NCBI GenBank assembly: GCA_030655715.1
Contig: JAUSPR010000054.1
Span: 1 to 10,477 of the forward strand
From: Thermoplasmata archaeon
GTDB lineage: Archaea > Thermoplasmatota > Thermoplasmata > SG8-5
Direction: 5' to 3'
DNA: 10,477 nt
In this document: piece after piece, positions 1-6,716 of the stretch
Position numbering within the stretch: position 1 is the stretch's first letter
Layout: each line of letters starts with the position of its first letter
The notes under the pieces: model-generated
What the model was told of the DNA's origin: nothing
Databases searched by the model: none
What the model saw: the letters and a program-made list of their open reading frames with translations, nothing else
Made by a program: the position numbers and the translations under genes

Positions 1-3000
1 ATTACTCATGGTACGAGCCTATCATTACTACTCAACTTTCCCACGGCAACATTTCTGCCTGCACTCTATATCCCAATGGCACGACAGAGTTGGTAGGTGG
101 CGGCGTGGATTATACATTAAACTCCATTACAGGTGAGATTACGTTCACGCCTGCTTTGGGCCCTGGCGATGTGGTCAACGCAAGTTATGACTGGTATGTG
201 CCCGAGTTAATAATGTCCGCCTTGCTGGGTCACAGTAGCATTGTCCCCTCTTCATGGGTGGTTTACAGGAGCACGGGCGGCGGACCCCCGGTGCCAATGG
301 CCGCGGGCGAATACACAATCGATACACAATCCGGGGCGGTGATATTCAGCAGTGCGCTCGACCCTGGCGATACTATCACTGCCGATTATACATACTACAA
401 CCACACCACTACACTCCCTGTTCTGGTCAACGTGGCTACGAACAGGGTAAAATTGGAGCTTGGGAGTCCCAATACTTTTGATATCACAAACGAACTCGTG
501 ACCGATGTGCCGACATATTCCATCACAGACGAGACCGTGGCCACTGTGCTGCCATACCAGCGCGTAAACGAATTCGTCACAAGCGTGCCGACCAGCATGG
601 TTACCAACGAGCCGGTCATCGGGAACGCACCAGTGGTAGTGACCAACGAGTTTGTGCTGTACTCTCTCGGTGGTGATACAGAGGCATACTTAGACCATGG
701 TAGCATAGAAAGCGGCAATGTGGATAAGATAATAGCAGGCACATACACGCTTTACAACAATGACATCCCTATGACGGAAACTGTCGATTACACCCTCAGT
801 GTGTTCACTGGGAAAATAACATTCACCCCGCCTCTCCCGGCAGATTGTATCATCACAGCAGATTACAGTTATTGCAAAAAGGCTATCACCGAGGCATATC
901 TCGACCACTGTTCTGCTACACAAGAGCGAATCGTATCTGCATCATATACAATATATGATGGCGGCATACCGATGACGGACAGTGTACAATACACACTTGA
1001 TCTCGCCACCGGGGAAATAACATTTAAAGGGGCATACACTCCGCTGCCCTTGGGGGCGGTAATCACTGCAAGCTACAGTTATTACCTTAAGATAACCACA
1101 GTATACCTTGATTACCCTGGACTGATGGCGGACGAAATAGACGTTGTGAAGAAATCATACACAATCTACAACAACAGCGTTAAATTGATAGAAAATACCG
1201 ACTACAAGCTTTATCCGACCACAGGAAAGATAGATTTCCTGAATACGTATAAACCACTCCCTGTAAGCGCAAAAATAACCGCAACATATAGCTATTACTA
1301 TCTGGTCAATAATGCACCTTTGGACCACGGCCCGTCTCCAGACGAGGCCGTAGTGGGCGGTTCTTCTGACCTATGGAGATTCACATCATTTAACAATAAA
1401 TCCTTTGTCTACATAACGACTGGAAAGGAGGGTAGTGTGCCTTGGGGCTTTGATCTGCCCAATGGGAACATAACAAACTACACGCATCTGTGTATAATCA
1501 AAAAGGCAGTTTTCTACACCCTTGAGCTTGGAATCAATTTTACAGTGGATGCCATCACAGGACACGTACAGATGATCTCCGCCGATTTTGCAAATCCAAC
1601 CAGCGGTTGGTCATTCTATGCCTGGTACAGATATGTTGAGCCTCTATCCGAGCCTTATGATTACACTATTGACTCGGATTCGGGCATGATATCCTTCAAT
1701 GTTTTACTAAATGCAAATGATGTGGTCATGGCGAATTACAGCTATTACAACCCCGGAATGTACCACCTGACCTATTTCGCAAGCACAGATCCTTCATATG
1801 GATTTACATACGCCCAACTCAAGTACCGAAATGTCGTAAGCGGTTCGTATGATATCGGCAAGAACGGCGAGCTTTTGACAGAGCACACCGACTATGAAAT
1901 CGATATGGTTACAGGTATAATATCATTTATGATACCACTTGCGCCCACGGACGCTATATTTGCAAACTACACATATACGGATGCAAGCAGAGGTCTCTTC
2001 AATAACAATGGAATGTTCGGAGGACACAGCACAGAATCTCGTTCTGGTGATTGGAGGTATTACTATGTCAACATTCCAGATCAGGGGCTCTTTAAGAACA
2101 ATGAAAAGAATCTATATCTCTATCTCAACGTGAGTTGGGAGTTGGATGTTTCAGATATAGATATTATGGTATACGGAAAGACAACTCAGACAGAAAATCC
2201 TATCACAGAGGACAGCCTTCCGGCAGAAAGATATGGGGCGTATACGTTAGGGTCAATCACCAAAAGCGACGGAAGCATATATACTACAACAGGCACCTCC
2301 CAGGAATTTCTAGCGACCCCCCTTGTAACTGGACTGAACCTCATAGCTCTTCGGAATACAATCATCAACGGCACAGAATCTCATGAGCAATTCGGCGGAG
2401 AGATAGGATGGCTCAGATTGAGTTCAACGAGCGTGAGTGTGACCACCAATGAACTTTCTGGCGAAGCCTCTGTCACTGCGATATCAAACGTAAACTGGCT
2501 CGGGGTAAACGCCTCGGTCCTTGGACCAGCGGTCAGCGAACGTTATGAGGACCAGGAAGTGTGGCAGGAGTGTCCAGAGGATATGGAGGCGAACAATGAG
2601 GCTTCCTGGCCATTTGATTATATGGCCACCTACCGCCTGGCAAGTTACCAAAAAATAATTTCGGTGGAAAGTGCAGCCACCTTCGAGGTTCACATATGGG
2701 GCGACGAAAATGACGATTTAGATCTGGGGATATTCTATGACCACAACTTAAACGGGGAGATCGACAAGGAGGACGTCATTGACAAATCCTTCTGTGAGTT
2801 TGAAGCATATATCAGTTGGGCACCAACTCCCTCCTGGTCGCCAGTTGCAGGGTGCCCGGATTCAGATAGTGATGAAGCTGTAAAGCTCATACAGCCTCCA
2901 GACGGCCAGTACATAATAGCAGTATATGGTTGGGGTGTGAGGTCAGGGGCCGTAGAAGGGGCAGGGGTACCAGCCCTATTCGACATGGAAATCAGCATGA

Positions 3001-4889
3001 TCGTCGCTGGCGTGGAAGGATTCGGCCTTTCTGGATCTCATGAAGACGAACTTGATGAAGCTAGTGCATATCAATCTAGTGTTCCGAGCAGACCGTTTGA
3101 AGAGCAAACATTCGATATAAGCTGGAGCTTCCCTGATTCATCAAAGGACGGGCCATATGGTGGTGTATTGTACCTAGGCCCAAAACAATCTCCAAAATTG
3201 TTACCAATATTGATCAACATAATTCTGGACAGGACAGAACCAGTAATCGTGACCACACTGCCAAGTGAAAACGCTTTAATCTCAGACACCAAGCCAACAT
3301 TATCCGCGAACTTGGAAGAGGCGAATATGGATAAGATTAAACTCGGGTCGCTAGATCCAAACAGCCCTCGGATGTTCCTTGACGGTGTGGAAATAACCTC
3401 GCTATGCGCGGTCAGTGTTCCATTAATCCCGAATAATGCTGACGCACCTGTGAAAGGCTACGTGACAGGAACTATTACTTACGTCCCTGCAGGGCACCTA
3501 AGCGAGGGAGGGCATATTGTGGAAGTCAGAAGTTCTGATATAGCAGGCAACACAGTAATCAAGAAGTGGGGCTTTACCATTGATAGCACCCTTCCACTCG
3601 CCACCCTTAGCACGGAGTCTGACGTGACCTATACGAACATAAACACAGCTACTTTTAAAGGCACTTTAGAAATCGGTGCATCCTTAAAAGTCCAGGGCGG
3701 AGATTCCGTTGTTAAAACATATGCAGACGGAACCTTCAGTGCAATGGTCGAATTGTCCGATGGCGATAATCAATTAACGTTCATTGCAACGGATTCAGCA
3801 GGAAACAACATAGAAATTCGACACATGGCCATAGTTGACAAGGTGAGTCCGATATTCAACAGGCTTGTAGCCCTTGATGGTTCAACAACCAACAAGAGAA
3901 TGACCGGAATATATGGTGAAATGACCGAAACCGGAACAATGGAACTGAATGGCATGCAATTACCTGTGAACAGTGACGGAACCTTCAGGTACGATGCCAT
4001 TTCACTGATTGAAGGAGAGAACACACAGGCTCTGAAATTCACCGACAGGGCTGGAAATGTTGCTTACAACTTCATGAACATAACCCTCGATACCACAGCA
4101 CCCATCCTGGACCTTAACGCCGTTGAGAGTGTGGTCAATGAGGCATGGCTCAATTTGACAGGCACCACAGACACCGATGCTTCTTCTCTCACCATAAATG
4201 GAAAGCTGGTCGATATTGACGATAACGGCAACTTCCAGAATACCCTAAGATTGAGCCAGGGTTTGAACACAATAGTAGTGGAAAGCAAGGACAGGGCAGG
4301 CAACTCAGTTCAGGAAGTGCTGACTGTCAACTTCAACGCAGATGCTGGCTGGGTCAACTATGGGGCAATTGGCCTCATAGTAATCCTGTTTGTACTCGGA
4401 TTGCTTATTGGATTGTTCCTTGGCGGCAAGCTACTCGGAGGTCCGAAGGAAGAGACTGATGAGGTACCTGAGCCTACTGAAGAATCCCTGGATGAAACTC
4501 TTGAAGGGCCATTGATGGAAGGCGAGGAACTCGAGGCAGAATCAGAGATTTCAGATATGGAGACTCCCGAAGATGGATTAGAGCCAATACCAGATGAAGA
4601 AGCCATGTCCGAGGAAACTGTACCCGAAGATGGATTAGAGCCAATACCTGATGAAGAAGCCATGTCCGAAACTGTACCCGAAGATGGATTAGAGCCAATA
4701 CCTGCTGAAGAATCCATACCTGAGGAAATGCCTTCAGAGACCGAAGCTCCGGAATCCGAAGAAATTTCACCGGAACCAGTTCCAGTGGATGAAGACCCGC
4801 GCATTGCCAAACTAACAGACGCGTATGAATCAGGTAAGATATCGAAGGAATTATATGAAAAGAATCTAGCCAGATTCAAGGGCCAGTAA
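1..4889 (+). CDS. Giant repeat-rich, membrane-anchored cell-surface protein (5'-partial)
   Basis: The frame is open from the first complete codon (position 3) to the TAA at 4887-4889, so the gene begins upstream; a TTG at 90 lies inside a repeat and is not the start. Domains in order: degenerate repeats with the pattern DYTL-x(3)-TG-x-ITF-x-PL ending in A-x-Y-x-Y-Y (about 3-1979); a beta-rich region with a WELDVSDIDIMVYG segment near 2130 and a second at about 2685-3010 containing an EF-hand/dockerin-type loop; four Ig-like domains, each opening with a D-x(3)-P boundary and containing AGN (about 3216-4340); one hydrophobic helix (4362-4433); an acidic, Pro-rich tail with three near-identical repeats; and a SHOCT-like end (4794-4886). 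It probably acts outside the cell in adhesion or envelope structure, with the tail in the cytoplasm. The middle region resembles the C-terminal parts of archaeal secreted S8 peptidases, so an enzyme domain may lie upstream. The exact function is unknown. Confidence 0.85.
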   Translation, partial: YSWYEPIITTQLSHGNISACTLYPNGTTELVGGGVDYTLNSITGEITFTPALGPGDVVNASYDWYVPELIMSALLGHSSIVPSSWVVYRSTGGGPPVPMAAGEYTIDTQSGAVIFSSALDPGDTITADYTYYNHTTTLPVLVNVATNRVKLELGSPNTFDITNELVTDVPTYSITDETVATVLPYQRVNEFVTSVPTSMVTNEPVIGNAPVVVTNEFVLYSLGGDTEAYLDHGSIESGNVDKIIAGTYTLYNNDIPMTETVDYTLSVFTGKITFTPPLPADCIITADYSYCKKAITEAYLDHCSATQERIVSASYTIYDGGIPMTDSVQYTLDLATGEITFKGAYTPLPLGAVITASYSYYLKITTVYLDYPGLMADEIDVVKKSYTIYNNSVKLIENTDYKLYPTTGKIDFLNTYKPLPVSAKITATYSYYYLVNNAPLDHGPSPDEAVVGGSSDLWRFTSFNNKSFVYITTGKEGSVPWGFDLPNGNITNYTHLCIIKKAVFYTLELGINFTVDAITGHVQMISADFANPTSGWSFYAWYRYVEPLSEPYDYTIDSDSGMISFNVLLNANDVVMANYSYYNPGMYHLTYFASTDPSYGFTYAQLKYRNVVSGSYDIGKNGELLTEHTDYEIDMVTGIISFMIPLAPTDAIFANYTYTDASRGLFNNNGMFGGHSTESRSGDWRYYYVNIPDQGLFKNNEKNLYLYLNVSWELDVSDIDIMVYGKTTQTENPITEDSLPAERYGAYTLGSITKSDGSIYTTTGTSQEFLATPLVTGLNLIALRNTIINGTESHEQFGGEIGWLRLSSTSVSVTTNELSGEASVTAISNVNWLGVNASVLGPAVSERYEDQEVWQECPEDMEANNEASWPFDYMATYRLASYQKIISVESAATFEVHIWGDENDDLDLGIFYDHNLNGEIDKEDVIDKSFCEFEAYISWAPTPSWSPVAGCPDSDSDEAVKLIQPPDGQYIIAVYGWGVRSGAVEGAGVPALFDMEISMIVAGVEGFGLSGSHEDELDEASAYQSSVPSRPFEEQTFDISWSFPDSSKDGPYGGVLYLGPKQSPKLLPILINIILDRTEPVIVTTLPSENALISDTKPTLSANLEEANMDKIKLGSLDPNSPRMFLDGVEITSLCAVSVPLIPNNADAPVKGYVTGTITYVPAGHLSEGGHIVEVRSSDIAGNTVIKKWGFTIDSTLPLATLSTESDVTYTNINTATFKGTLEIGASLKVQGGDSVVKTYADGTFSAMVELSDGDNQLTFIATDSAGNNIEIRHMAIVDKVSPIFNRLVALDGSTTNKRMTGIYGEMTETGTMELNGMQLPVNSDGTFRYDAISLIEGENTQALKFTDRAGNVAYNFMNITLDTTAPILDLNAVESVVNEAWLNLTGTTDTDASSLTINGKLVDIDDNGNFQNTLRLSQGLNTIVVESKDRAGNSVQEVLTVNFNADAGWVNYGAIGLIVILFVLGLLIGLFLGGKLLGGPKEETDEVPEPTEESLDETLEGPLMEGEELEAESEISDMETPEDGLEPIPDEEAMSEETVPEDGLEPIPDEEAMSETVPEDGLEPIPAEESIPEEMPSETEAPESEEISPEPVPVDEDPRIAKLTDAYESGKISKELYEKNLARFKGQ
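3..1979 (+). repeat. About eight degenerate 65-70 residue extracellular repeats
   Basis: Within the surface protein, units end at aromatic signatures A-x-Y-x-[YW]-Y at about 197, 398, 875, 1085, 1298, 1634, 1748 and 1979, and the tail of an earlier unit (YSWY) sits at 3-14. Most units contain a Y-T-[IL]-Y strand, then D-Y-[TK]-[LI] followed by TG-x-ITF, a proline-leucine pair and an [IV]-x-A-x-Y strand. The unit ending at 1634 is strongly diverged and longer, and the one ending at 1748 is short. Nucleotide identity between units looks low, so the duplications are old. The pattern suggests small tandem beta-sandwich modules that extend the protein from the cell. Confidence 0.75.
486..659 (+). 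repeat. 13-residue (39 bp) tandem repeat block inserted between larger repeats
   Basis: Four consecutive units of exactly 13 codons start at 486, 525, 564 and 603, and a partial fifth starts at 642. The consensus is [TV]-[ND]-E-x-V-x(3)-[PLA]-x(4); examples are TNELVTDVPTYSI and VNEFVTSVPTSMV. Spacing is perfect, with no insertion or deletion, although the DNA has diverged. The block lies between the second and third large repeats, where it could form a short beta-solenoid or extended linker. Confidence 0.7.
2739..2774 (+). other. EF-hand/dockerin-type calcium loop in the surface protein
   Basis: Twelve codons read DHNLNGEIDKED, fitting the D-x-[DN]-x-[DN]-G-x-I-x-x-x-[DE] loop: acidic or amide residues at positions 1, 3, 5, 9 and 12, glycine at 6 and isoleucine at 8. 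It lies directly after a DDLDLGIFY strand in the middle domain. Calcium binding is inferred from the pattern only. Confidence 0.6.
4362..4433 (+). other. C-terminal transmembrane anchor of the surface protein
   Basis: About 24 codons are almost entirely Gly, Ile, Leu, Val, Phe and Ala, preceded by the last Ig-like domain and followed by GGK and then a strongly acidic stretch. It is the only long hydrophobic helix in the visible protein. It implies an extracellular N-terminal part and a cytoplasmic tail of about 150 residues. Confidence 0.85.
4566..4727 (+). repeat. Three near-identical 17-19 residue acidic repeats in the cytoplasmic tail
   Basis: Units begin at 4566 (19 codons), 4623 (18) and 4677 (17), each opening PEDGLEPIP followed by an acidic DEEAMSE-like stretch. 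The DNA is nearly identical over the first 27-48 bases of each unit, unlike the ancient extracellular repeats, so this array expanded recently. The units differ by whole codons (GAG lost in the second), as expected from slippage or unequal crossover. Confidence 0.85.
4794..4886 (+). other. SHOCT-like C-terminal segment
   Basis: The last 31 residues include RIAKLTDAYESGKISKELYE, the pattern of short C-terminal (SHOCT-type) helices: a leucine-rich helix, a G-x-I-[ST]-x-E-x-[YF] turn, and a basic second helix ending the protein. Such segments often end membrane or oligomeric proteins and may mediate oligomerisation. The assignment is by pattern only. Confidence 0.5.
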
Positions 4890-4903
4890 GTCGGAAACGA
4901 AAA

Positions 4904-4930
4904 TGGGCGAGTAAACACTCGCCCACCTTT
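4904..4930 (+). terminator. Hairpin plus U-tract after the surface-protein gene
   Basis: TGGGCGAGT (4904-4912) pairs perfectly with ACTCGCCCA (4917-4925) across an AAAC loop, and CCTTTT follows. It begins 15 nt after the TAA stop at 4889. The GC-rich nine-pair stem followed by U residues is a good transcript-end signal, though archaeal termination depends mainly on the U-tract. Confidence 0.75.
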
Positions 4931-4934
4931 TCAA

Positions 4935-4991
4935 TGTAAACTACCAGCCCCTAAAGTGGCTGATGTTCATTGCCAGGGCTGGAAGTTTACA
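4935..4991. repeat. 16-bp inverted repeat in the convergent intergenic region
   Basis: TGTAAACTACCAGCCC (4935-4950) is matched by GGGCTGGAAGTTTACA (4976-4991), with 15 of 16 positions complementary and a 25-nt spacer. It lies between the terminator of the surface-protein gene and the next inverted repeat. It could be a second transcript-end structure, a small structured RNA, or the remnant of a miniature mobile element. No target-site duplication was recognised. Confidence 0.7.
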
Positions 4992-4998
4992 AGTGTAG

Positions 4999-5066
4999 GC
5001 CATGCACCTGATTTATCAAAGCCGATGGCTTTGATTTCATATGAAATAAGCTGAACGGTGCATGGC
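4999..5066. repeat. Nested inverted repeats forming a branched structure
   Basis: The outer arms GCCATGCACC (4999-5008) and GGTGCATGGC (5057-5066) are perfectly complementary over 10 bp. Between them lies a perfect 9-bp hairpin, ATCAAAGCC (5015-5023) with GGCTTTGAT (5027-5035), and then a palindrome TTTCATATGAAA (5035-5046). The fold would be a closing stem with one or two hairpins inside. No protein-coding signal covers it. It may be a structured RNA, a cruciform or a repeat-family member. Confidence 0.65.
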
Positions 5067-5094
5067 GGCATTTTCTTGATAGTATCCGTGCCTT

Positions 5095-5138
5095 CGGTCA
5101 ATTCATCTCAGGCTTAAAGACCTGATGGTTCTTGACCG
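5095..5138. repeat. Hairpin between the two convergent genes
   Basis: CGGTCAA (5095-5101) pairs with TTGACCG (5132-5138), and the inner TCAGG (5108-5112) pairs with CCTGA (5121-5125). It begins 20 nt beyond the stop of the leftward ATPase gene, so it would fold in the 3' end of that transcript. No U-tract follows on that strand, so a terminator role is uncertain. Confidence 0.55.
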
Positions 5139-5158
5139 CTCGACACTAAATTATTTCC

Positions 5159-6367
5159 TTATTCAAAAATTGCGTCAAACGCTTTCAGGCATCTGACCAC
5201 CCATACTTCTTCTTTTGTCAGGCCTTTTGTGTCAATAACCTTCATTATCTCCTCTGAGTTCACGAGCTTGATTGCCAATGGGTGGCCCTGGGTCATGGCG
5301 TAAACCCGGTCCCCGTCCTCCGGCTCCATGCCCATAGATTCCATGAGGCCCATCGCGCTTACTCGCTCAAGCCCTTTGACCACAAGGTCATTTCTCCCCA
5401 TATGTTGGAGAGATGGCGTCATTCCCAGAGACTCCCTGTCTCTTGTAATGAGGATTAGGCAGGAATTGTCCAGATTGCGTGACTGCTCACAAAGCATGCA
5501 GAGTAGCTGCATGACCTCCTTCTTCAGGTCAAAAATATTATCGATGACTAAAATTGAATCACTATCGCGAACATCTTTCAGCAGTGCAGATATGCTTTGA
5601 CCAATATCAATATCCCTGGACAGCCGCAGGGCTTTCTTAACCTCCCCCCGAGCGAGCCTTATGTAGAATTCAGAAAATTGTTCAAGAATGCTTCTTGTGG
5701 TGTCCCATTCGTGGGCCGTGTACCAGAAAATATTCTTACTGCTTTCAAACTCTTTTAATGTCTTCCAGACAAGGGATGTCTTTCCAATGCCCTTAATACC
5801 ACTGACAATTATCAATTTCTCCCCGGACTTGACCATATCTCTGATGAAGCTCATTTCCTGAACCCGATTCACATAATTGTCAGGTTCTGGCAGATTGTCA
5901 AGAAGTGAAATATGCATTCGAGACTTGTCACCTGATAATGAAGATTGGAGTATTATACCGTCCCTAAAGAATGTCAGAAGCAGGCCGGAAAATGTTGAGT
6001 TTCTGGCTGTAAAAAGTATTTCAGGTATTGTGAGTTTCTTCTCGTCACCATTCGAATCTCTAAAAATCACTTTTTGAGTTTCGAGTTTTGAAATCAAATT
6101 ATTGGAGGTTTCAAATCCCTTCTTGGTCAGGTAAAAGGCTTTTCTCTTTCGTTTCAGACCGCCAATATGCATCAGAATTTCTCCGATGTACCCATCATCC
6201 ATGAGTGAACTCGTAGCTCGAGGTACATGATTTATGCGGATACCTACGGCTTCCCCGATGCCCTCCTGGGTCTGCCCGAGGGACGCGCCCTCTGTTTCGG
6301 GATCCATGCTGAAATCCTTGAGATGGATAAGTATGCGCTCATTAACGCTAAGTTCTTCTACCCGCAT
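5159..6367 (-). CDS. Winged-helix STAND-type NTPase regulator
   Basis: A 402-residue protein. Residues 1-95 form a MarR-like winged helix: TQEGIGEAVGIRINHVPRA is the recognition region and the basic GLKRKRKAFYLTKKG is the wing. Residues 165-178 (YVNR-x-Q-E-M) mark entry to the NTPase. The Walker A loop is GIKGIGKTS (190-198), Walker B is ILVIDN (272-277), a sensor-like strand LILITRD is at 304-310, and the STAND-family GHPLAIKL is at 361-368. It likely uses an ATP-dependent conformational switch to control transcription; its ligand and targets are unknown. It ends at 402 with LTKEEVWVVRCLKAFDAIFE, which looks like the first helix of the winged-helix domain that usually follows a STAND core, so a C-terminal sensor or TPR region seems absent. 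It is convergent with the surface-protein gene and divergent from the peptidase gene. The ATG start fits a TATA box about 30 nt upstream. Confidence 0.85.
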   Translation of the reverse strand: MRVEELSVNERILIHLKDFSMDPETEGASLGQTQEGIGEAVGIRINHVPRATSSLMDDGYIGEILMHIGGLKRKRKAFYLTKKGFETSNNLISKLETQKVIFRDSNGDEKKLTIPEILFTARNSTFSGLLLTFFRDGIILQSSLSGDKSRMHISLLDNLPEPDNYVNRVQEMSFIRDMVKSGEKLIIVSGIKGIGKTSLVWKTLKEFESSKNIFWYTAHEWDTTRSILEQFSEFYIRLARGEVKKALRLSRDIDIGQSISALLKDVRDSDSILVIDNIFDLKKEVMQLLCMLCEQSRNLDNSCLILITRDRESLGMTPSLQHMGRNDLVVKGLERVSAMGLMESMGMEPEDGDRVYAMTQGHPLAIKLVNSEEIMKVIDTKGLTKEEVWVVRCLKAFDAIFE

Positions 6368-6393
6368 TTAAATCGGAATGTCATCAGAAACAA

Positions 6394-6401
6394 GATATAA
6401 G
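6394..6401 (-). promoter_or_regulatory. TATA box of the STAND regulator gene
   Basis: On the minus strand the sequence reads CTTATATC, centred about 30 nt upstream of the ATG at 6367. Archaeal transcription starts about 25-27 nt from the TATA centre, so the mRNA would be leaderless or carry only a few leader bases. This agrees with the lack of a Shine-Dalgarno motif before this ATG. Confidence 0.55.
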
Positions 6402-6576
6402 AATGTACCGAAGGAAAGGTTCATATACAAAAACGAAAAAAGTTCGTTGAACGCATCTCAAAGCAAATGTAAGCACAGCGTTCGACCATGGCATGGCAAC
6501 GAATAATCGTTAAATCGAATGCCATACTACTTGTATTAATCAGATAGCAATTGGTGAATCCAAAGCTAAATAAAAG

Positions 6577-6582
6577 TATATA
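6577..6582 (+). promoter_or_regulatory. Possible upstream TATA box in the divergent region
   Basis: TATATA is preceded by an A-rich BRE-like stretch (TAAATAAAAG). The predicted start is near 6606, which would give the peptidase gene a leader of about 110 nt containing the 6633-6669 hairpin, or launch a separate small RNA. A closer TATA box exists for the peptidase, so this one is tentative. Confidence 0.35.
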
Positions 6583-6632
6583 GCGGATTCGCCGTGGGTA
6601 GGCGATTTCGCAACAAACACTCCCAATTAAAT

Positions 6633-6669
6633 CCCGTAATCAGCAATCTGTAAGCAACCAGATTACGGG
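6633..6669. promoter_or_regulatory. 9-bp inverted repeat beside the peptidase promoter (candidate operator)
   Basis: CCCGTAATC (6633-6641) and GATTACGGG (6661-6669) are perfect inverted repeats with a 19-nt spacer, ending 8 nt before the TATA box at 6678. AATCTG in the spacer (6645-6650) can pair with CAGATT (6659-6664) instead, so two exclusive foldings exist if it is transcribed. The position suits either a dimeric regulator or an RNA switch; which one is unresolved. Confidence 0.45.
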
Positions 6670-6677
6670 GGGACAAG

Positions 6678-6685
6678 TTTTAAAT
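6678..6685 (+). promoter_or_regulatory. TATA box of the Xaa-Pro peptidase gene
   Basis: TTTTAAAT is centred about 35 nt upstream of the ATG at 6717. Transcription would begin near 6708, leaving a leader of about 9 nt. No Shine-Dalgarno motif precedes the ATG, which is consistent with near-leaderless initiation. Confidence 0.55.
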
Positions 6686-6716
6686 CTGCCCCATCCATGC
6701 TCTTGCTGGTGCTATC

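Larger units (their letters stand above)
6402..6676. other. Divergent intergenic region with several inverted repeats
   Basis: This is most of the 349-nt gap between the regulator and peptidase genes. No ORF with coding character and no tRNA or C/D box set was seen. It contains four stem-forming inverted repeats. GTTGAACGC (6446-6454) faces GCGTTCGAC (6478-6486). ATGGCAT (6488-6494) faces ATGCCAT (6519-6525), enclosing AACGA/TCGTT (6498-6511). GCGGATTCGCC (6583-6593) faces GGCGATTTCGC (6601-6611). CCCGTAATC (6633-6641) faces GATTACGGG (6661-6669). A second TATA-like stretch lies at 6577-6582. These may be operators or part of an unrecognised small RNA. Confidence 0.5.

Noticed and set aside
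90..92. TTG as the start of the large surface protein
   Set aside because: The same frame is open back to position 3 and encodes the end of a preceding repeat, so TTG is an internal leucine.
4566..4727. CRISPR-like or other DNA repeat array
   Set aside because: The repeats are in frame, differ by whole codons, and have no spacers; they are protein repeats.
4358..4918. A 186-codon minus-strand frame opposite the acidic tail of the surface protein
   Set aside because: Its Ser/Gly-rich product is what the reverse complement of Glu/Pro repeats gives, and no promoter or ribosome site precedes it; it is a shadow.
4999..5066. H/ACA guide RNA on the minus strand (an ACA follows the outer stem by two bases)
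   Set aside because: The 5' side of the would-be pocket is far too long and no kink-turn or K-loop motif is present in the upper hairpin, so the ACA is probably chance.
5117..5161. Premature stop cutting the STAND gene, with the rest downstream
   Set aside because: Reading past the stop in frame gives only 14 codons before another TAA, with no resemblance to a winged-helix or TPR continuation; no obvious shifted continuation was seen in the hairpin-rich region.
6478..6490. GTTCGACC as a tRNA T-loop
   Set aside because: No flanking 5-bp T stem, acceptor stem or D arm could be built around it.
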